From assembly GCA_002474415.1 (NCBI GenBank), contig DLQV01000007.1, positions 1,150 through 11,206 of the forward strand: DNA of 10,057 bases. Direction: 5' to 3'. Below are positions 6,558 through 10,057 of this stretch, piece after piece. The stretch is from Lachnospiraceae bacterium UBA7598. GTDB taxonomy: Bacteria; Bacillota; Clostridia; Lachnospirales; Lachnospiraceae. The stretch's first letter is position 1, and every line of letters starts with the position of its first letter. The notes under the pieces were generated by a model. That model did no database searches. It saw only the letters and a program-made list of their open reading frames with translations, and was not told the origin of the DNA. The position numbers were made by a program, and so were the translations under genes.

Positions 6558-8048
6558 ATGGAATTAATGTATTCAAGCACCAGAAATGATAAAGTAAAAC
6601 TGACTGCATCCCAGGCAATCTTAAAGGGACTGGCAGATGACGGAGGACTTTTTGTACCGGAGCGTATCCCGACACTGGATGTTCCGATGGATACACTTGC
6701 AAATATGTCCTATCAGGAAACTGCTTATGAAGTTATGAGCCGTTTCTTTACAGATTTTACAGAGGATGAATTAAAGGATTGTATCAAAAAAGCCTATGAC
6801 AGCAAGTTTGATACTCCGGAGATCGCACCGCTGGTAGATGCGGACGGCGCTTATTATCTGGAACTGTTCCATGGTCCGACAATTGCCTTTAAGGATATGG
6901 CACTTTCCATTCTGCCACATCTTCTGATTACTTCTGCAAGAAAAAATCATGTAAAGAATGATATTGTTATTTTAACAGCGACATCCGGAGATACCGGAAA
7001 AGCTGCGCTTGCAGGATTTGCGGATGTAGAAGGAACAAAGATTGTAGTATTTTATCCGAAGAACGGTGTCAGCCCGATCCAGGAAAAGCAGATGATCACA
7101 CAGAAAGGTGCAAATACCTGTGTGGTTGGAATTCACGGAAACTTTGACCAGGCACAGACCGGTGTGAAGAAGATGTTTAATGACACTGCACTTGAAGCAG
7201 AACTTGATGTTGCAGGCTATCAGTTCTCATCTGCCAATTCCATCAATATCGGACGTCTGATTCCTCAGGTGGCATATTATGTATATGCTTATGCAAAATT
7301 ATATAAAAATGGTGCAATTGCAAAAGATGAAAAGATTAATGTTGTTGTTCCAACCGGAAATTTCGGAAACATCCTTGCTGCTTTTTATGCAAAGAATATG
7401 GGGCTTCCAATTGCCAAACTGATCTGTGCATCCAATGAGAACAAAGTATTATATGATTTCTTCTCCACCGGAACATATGACCGGAACCGTGATTTTATTC
7501 TCACAAGTTCTCCGTCCATGGATATTCTGATTTCTTCCAATCTGGAGCGTCTGATTTACCGTATTGCCGGAAATGACGCAGAGAAGAACACCAAAATGAT
7601 GGCAGAACTTTCCACAGACGGAAAATATGCAATCACCGATGAGATGCGTGCGCAGCTTGCGGATTTCTACGGAAATTATACAAGCGAGGAAGAGACTGCA
7701 AAGACCATCAAAAAATTATATGAAGATACCGGATATATCATTGATACCCATACAGCGGTTGCTGCTGGTGTATACGATAAGTATAAGAAGGATACCGGGG
7801 ATACCCAGACAAAGACTGTGATTGCCAGCACGGCAAGTCCGTTCAAGTTTACCAGAAGTGTTATGGATGCGATTGATCCGAAATACGATGCGATGGGTGA
7901 TTTTGAGCTGGTAGATGAACTTTCCAAAATCGGAAACGTCAAAGTTCCACAGGCAATTGAAGAAATCCGTACTGCACCGGTACTTCATGACACCGTATGC
8001 GAAGTTGAAGAAATGCCACAGGTTGTTAAAAAATTCCTTGGTGTTTAA
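6558..8048 (+). CDS. thrC: Threonine synthase
   Basis: Pyridoxal-phosphate enzyme that converts O-phosphohomoserine and water to threonine and phosphate, the last step of threonine biosynthesis. At 496 residues it is the longer form, as in enterobacteria and yeast, rather than the roughly 350-residue Bacillus type. The N-terminus YSSTRND...QAILKGLADDGGLFVPE is characteristic. K112 in GPTIAFKDMAL should form the Schiff base with the cofactor. T142-S-G-D-T-G147 is the phosphate-binding loop, and NSINIGRLIPQ and PTGNFGN are further family blocks. GAGGA (6546-6550) lies 7 bases before the ATG; a second in-frame ATG at 6567 has a worse position. The transporter gene begins 27 bases after the stop with no terminator between, so the genes probably form one operon. 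Confidence 0.96.
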   Translation: MELMYSSTRNDKVKLTASQAILKGLADDGGLFVPERIPTLDVPMDTLANMSYQETAYEVMSRFFTDFTEDELKDCIKKAYDSKFDTPEIAPLVDADGAYYLELFHGPTIAFKDMALSILPHLLITSARKNHVKNDIVILTATSGDTGKAALAGFADVEGTKIVVFYPKNGVSPIQEKQMITQKGANTCVVGIHGNFDQAQTGVKKMFNDTALEAELDVAGYQFSSANSINIGRLIPQVAYYVYAYAKLYKNGAIAKDEKINVVVPTGNFGNILAAFYAKNMGLPIAKLICASNENKVLYDFFSTGTYDRNRDFILTSSPSMDILISSNLERLIYRIAGNDAEKNTKMMAELSTDGKYAITDEMRAQLADFYGNYTSEEETAKTIKKLYEDTGYIIDTHTAVAAGVYDKYKKDTGDTQTKTVIASTASPFKFTRSVMDAIDPKYDAMGDFELVDELSKIGNVKVPQAIEEIRTAPVLHDTVCEVEEMPQVVKKFLGV

Positions 8049-8075
8049 AATACATATGAAAAGAGGAAAAAGATT

Positions 8076-8870
8076 ATGAAAAAGAAACTCATTTCGCTTT
8101 TACTTGTTTCTGCTATGGCAGCTGCAGTTGCAGGCTGCGGTTCATCCGTACCTGCCAACAGTGTAAATTCCAGAGATGATCTTCCGGGAAAAAAGATTGG
8201 CGTACAGCTTGGTACGACCGGAGACTCTGATGCCACAGAACTTGAAAAGAAGGATGGCAGTAAGGTAGAACGTTACAATAAGGGCGCAGATGCCATTCAG
8301 GCATTAAAGACCGGAAAAATTGACTGTGTCATTATTGATCAGCAGCCGGCAGAAGCTTTTGTTGAAAAAAATGATGACTTAAAAATTTTATCGGATACGT
8401 TTGATCCGGAGGAATACGCCATCTGTATCGCAAAAGGTAATTCCGACCTGACAGAAAAATTTAACAGTGCCATCGAAGAGCTGCAAAAGGACGGAACCAT
8501 TGATTCCATCACCAGCAATTATATCGGAGATGAGGCTGGAAAGCATCCATACGAAACTCCAAAGGGAACCGAGTATCCGAACGGAACCCTTACCATGGCA
8601 ACCAATGCACAGTTTGAGCCATATGAATATTACGATGGGGATAAAATCGTAGGTATTGATGCGGATATTGCCAAAGCAATCTGTGACAAACTCGGATATG
8701 AGCTGAAGATTGAAGATATGGAATTTGATGCGATCATCGCAGCGGTATCTTCTGGAAAAGCTGATTTTGGTGCAGCTGGAATCACGGTAACCGAGGACCG
8801 TAAGAAAAATATTGACTTTACGGATACCTATACAAAGGCTTGTCAGGTAATCGTTGTCAGAAACAAATAA
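8076..8870 (+). CDS. Amino acid ABC transporter substrate-binding lipoprotein, circularly permuted
   Basis: Extracellular binding protein of the SBP_bac_3 (polar amino acid) family, 264 residues. A lipoprotein signal peptide (KKK start, hydrophobic core to residue 20, lipobox VAGC) places the lipidated Cys at 21. The order of the two halves is reversed. Residues 35-150 (DLPGKKIGVQLGTTGD, IDCVIIDQQPAEAF, EEYAICIAKGN, LQKDGTIDSITSNYIG) match what is normally the second half of the family. Residues 171-264 (TLTMATNAQFEPYEYYDGDKIVG..., FDAIIAAVSSGKADFGAAGITVTEDRKKNIDFTDTY... to VIVVRNK) match the normal N-terminal lobe. A linker of about 20 residues (151-170) joins old C-terminus to old N-terminus. 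Ligand-contact candidates T47/T48, D88 and R242 are retained, so it is probably functional. GAGG at 8063-8066 serves as ribosome binding site. Ligand unknown; location after thrC hints at an amino acid of that pathway. Confidence 0.88.
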   Translation: MKKKLISLLLVSAMAAAVAGCGSSVPANSVNSRDDLPGKKIGVQLGTTGDSDATELEKKDGSKVERYNKGADAIQALKTGKIDCVIIDQQPAEAFVEKNDDLKILSDTFDPEEYAICIAKGNSDLTEKFNSAIEELQKDGTIDSITSNYIGDEAGKHPYETPKGTEYPNGTLTMATNAQFEPYEYYDGDKIVGIDADIAKAICDKLGYELKIEDMEFDAIIAAVSSGKADFGAAGITVTEDRKKNIDFTDTYTKACQVIVVRNK

Positions 8871-8878
8871 TTTGTTTC
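8860..8878 (+). promoter_or_regulatory. Intercistronic hairpin with the stop codon as loop
   Basis: GAAACAAA (8860-8867) and TTTGTTTC (8871-8878) form a perfect 8-bp stem whose three-base loop TAA (8868-8870) is the stop codon of the binding-protein gene. The permease ribosome binding site GGAGG (8879-8883) begins at the next base. No T run follows, so it is not an intrinsic terminator. It could protect the upstream message or tune permease translation. Confidence 0.6.
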
Positions 8879-8890
8879 GGAGGATAAACA

Positions 8891-9577
8891 GTGAGTGATT
8901 TTATTGCAAAATTTCAACAGGATTTTATAGAGAGTGACCGTTACCTGTACTTACTGCGAGGACTGGGAAATACATTACTGATTACAGCGCTTGCAGTTAT
9001 TTTAGGAATTGTATTGGGATTTCTGGTTGCAATCGTCCGGTCTACACATGATAAGCATGGCGGACTTAATATTTTGAATTTTATCTGCAAAGTGTACCTG
9101 ACCATATGGCGTGGAACACCTACAATGGTGCAGCTGCTGATCATGTATTATATTATTCTTGTTGCACTGGATAATAAGATTCTGGTCGCAGTTATTGCAT
9201 TTGGATTGAATTCGGCTGCTTATGTGGCAGAAATTGTCCGTTCCGGTATTATGTCGGTAGATGAAGGACAGTTTGAGGCTGGACGGAGTCTTGGCTTAAA
9301 TTATAGCCAGACCATGCGTCTGATCATTCTTCCTCAGGCATTTAAAAACGTCCTTCCGGCACTGGCAAATGAATTTATTACTCTTTTGAAAGAGACATCT
9401 ATCAGTGGATACATTGCGATTCCGGATCTGACAAAAGGCGGTGATATTATCCGAAGCCAGACATATGATGCATTTCTTCCTTTATTCGGGGTAGCTGCTA
9501 TTTATCTGGTGCTGGTAATGATTCTTACGGCAGGCGTACACAAACTGGAAACGAGGTTGCGGACAAATGAGCGATAA
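8891..9577 (+). CDS. Amino acid ABC transporter permease (HisM/GlnP type)
   Basis: Membrane subunit of the polar amino acid importer, 228 residues, a usual length for this family. Hydrophobic segments are visible at about residues 25-49, 70-96, 98-118 and 195-220, with a conserved RGTPTMVQLLI stretch (about 74-84). The EAA loop that docks with the ATPase is clear: SVDEGQFEAGRSLGLNYSQTM followed by ILPQAFKNVLPAL. The family start motif GLGNTLLIT lies at residues 24-32. The GTG start at 8891 has GGAGG (8879-8883) 7 bases upstream, immediately after the stop-codon hairpin. Only one permease gene is seen, so the transporter is likely a homodimer in the membrane. The gene overlaps the start of the ATPase gene by 11 bases, indicating translational coupling. 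Confidence 0.94.
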   Translation: MSDFIAKFQQDFIESDRYLYLLRGLGNTLLITALAVILGIVLGFLVAIVRSTHDKHGGLNILNFICKVYLTIWRGTPTMVQLLIMYYIILVALDNKILVAVIAFGLNSAAYVAEIVRSGIMSVDEGQFEAGRSLGLNYSQTMRLIILPQAFKNVLPALANEFITLLKETSISGYIAIPDLTKGGDIIRSQTYDAFLPLFGVAAIYLVLVMILTAGVHKLETRLRTNER

Positions 9578-10057
9578 CAAAAATGTTTTGATTGAAGTGA
9601 GGGATCTTTGTAAATCCTTTGATGATGTTAAGGTGTTAAATGGAATATCAACAACTATTTCACAGGGAGAGGTTGTTGCAATTATCGGACCGTCAGGCTG
9701 TGGAAAGTCTACGTTTCTGCGTTCTATGAATCTTCTGGAGAAACCGACCTCCGGTTCCATTCTTTTTGAGGGAACTGATATTACAGATTCTTCTGTTGAC
9801 ATTAATAAAATGCGGCAGAAAATTGGAATGGTGTTTCAGCAGTTTAATCTCTTTCCAAATCATACGGTGAAAGGGAATATCATGCTTGCTCCGGTACAAA
9901 CCGGGCTTATGACAAAAGAAGAGGCTTCAAAACGTGCAGATGAACTGCTGGTACGTGTAGGGCTTGCAGATAAAGCGGATGTCTATCCGGCAATGCTTTC
10001 CGGAGGACAGAAGCAGCGTATTGCAATAGCACGTGCACTTGCTATGAATCCGGATGT
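9567..10057 (+). CDS. Amino acid ABC transporter ATP-binding protein (GlnQ type), 3' end outside window
   Basis: Cytoplasmic ATPase that powers the importer encoded just upstream. The 163 complete codons present contain Walker A G41-P-S-G-C-G-K-S-T49, the Q-loop in VFQQFNLFPN (Q91/Q92), and the ABC signature L144-S-G-G-Q148 followed by KQRIAIARAL. The window ends at ...AMNPDV, just before the expected Walker B Asp, so catalytic Glu and switch His are not seen. QQFNLFPN is typical of the polar amino acid subfamily. The ATG at 9567 lies inside the permease gene; a weak GAGG (9553-9556) lies 10 bases upstream, and coupling to permease translation is likely. A full protein would be about 240-255 residues. 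Confidence 0.95.
   Translation, partial: MSDNKNVLIEVRDLCKSFDDVKVLNGISTTISQGEVVAIIGPSGCGKSTFLRSMNLLEKPTSGSILFEGTDITDSSVDINKMRQKIGMVFQQFNLFPNHTVKGNIMLAPVQTGLMTKEEASKRADELLVRVGLADKADVYPAMLSGGQKQRIAIARALAMNPD

Noticed and set aside
8049..8075. Separate promoter for the transporter genes in the thrC-binding protein gap
   Set aside because: Only 27 AT-rich bases are available, largely taken by the ribosome binding site, with no paired -35 and -10 elements that stand out.
8076..8870. Binding-protein gene as a truncated or frameshifted pseudogene
   Set aside because: The frame is intact, the signal peptide and lipobox are good, and both family halves are complete with ligand-contact residues; only their order differs.

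Overview
The window looks like chromosomal DNA of a Gram-positive, anaerobic Clostridia, most likely the family Lachnospiraceae. The grounds are moderate GC, strong AGGAGG-type ribosome binding sites, sigma-A promoters close to consensus, Firmicutes-type proteins (a YwaF-like membrane protein, a Cys-rich DUF6062-like protein, lipobox-type binding protein) and tight gene packing. Genus cannot be fixed from the sequence alone. No RNA gene, CRISPR array, insertion sequence or attachment site was seen, and no gene-free stretch exceeds 300 bases.

Layout. (1) 1-1131 is the 3' part of leuS, closed by a strong hairpin terminator. (2) A TIGR02206/YwaF-like integral membrane protein (GTG start at 1258) ends convergently against, and overlaps by 19 bp, a reverse-strand pair: a LysR-type regulator followed by a DUF6062-like Cys-rich protein, coupled by an ATGA stop/start overlap. 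(3) The lysR-leuC divergent intergenic region carries a large nested dyad (3697-3747) centred where a LysR activator site is expected for the leuC promoter and covering the lysR promoter. leuC and leuD follow and are closed by a terminator. (4) A reverse-strand gene encodes a protein with two AP2-like domains around a degenerate HNH-like core; its last codons and stop lie inside the leuD terminator. (5) A back-to-back promoter region has a perfect consensus promoter (TTGACA-17 bp-TATAAT) that drives thrC. Following it, at operon spacing, are a polar amino acid ABC transporter lipoprotein, permease and ATPase (the last cut by the window end).

How they work together. Most of the window concerns amino acids: leucyl-tRNA charging, the isomerase step of leucine biosynthesis, the last step of threonine biosynthesis, and an amino acid importer apparently co-transcribed with thrC.

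The most striking observation is that the transporter's binding protein appears circularly permuted. The segment that normally forms the second lobe comes first, right after the lipobox, and the canonical N-terminal lobe comes last, joined by a linker of about 20 residues. Other points worth a second look are the nested LysR operator, a hairpin whose three-base loop is the stop codon of the binding-protein gene, the AP2/degenerate-HNH protein, and the duplicated CxxC...CxxH pattern of the DUF6062-like protein.
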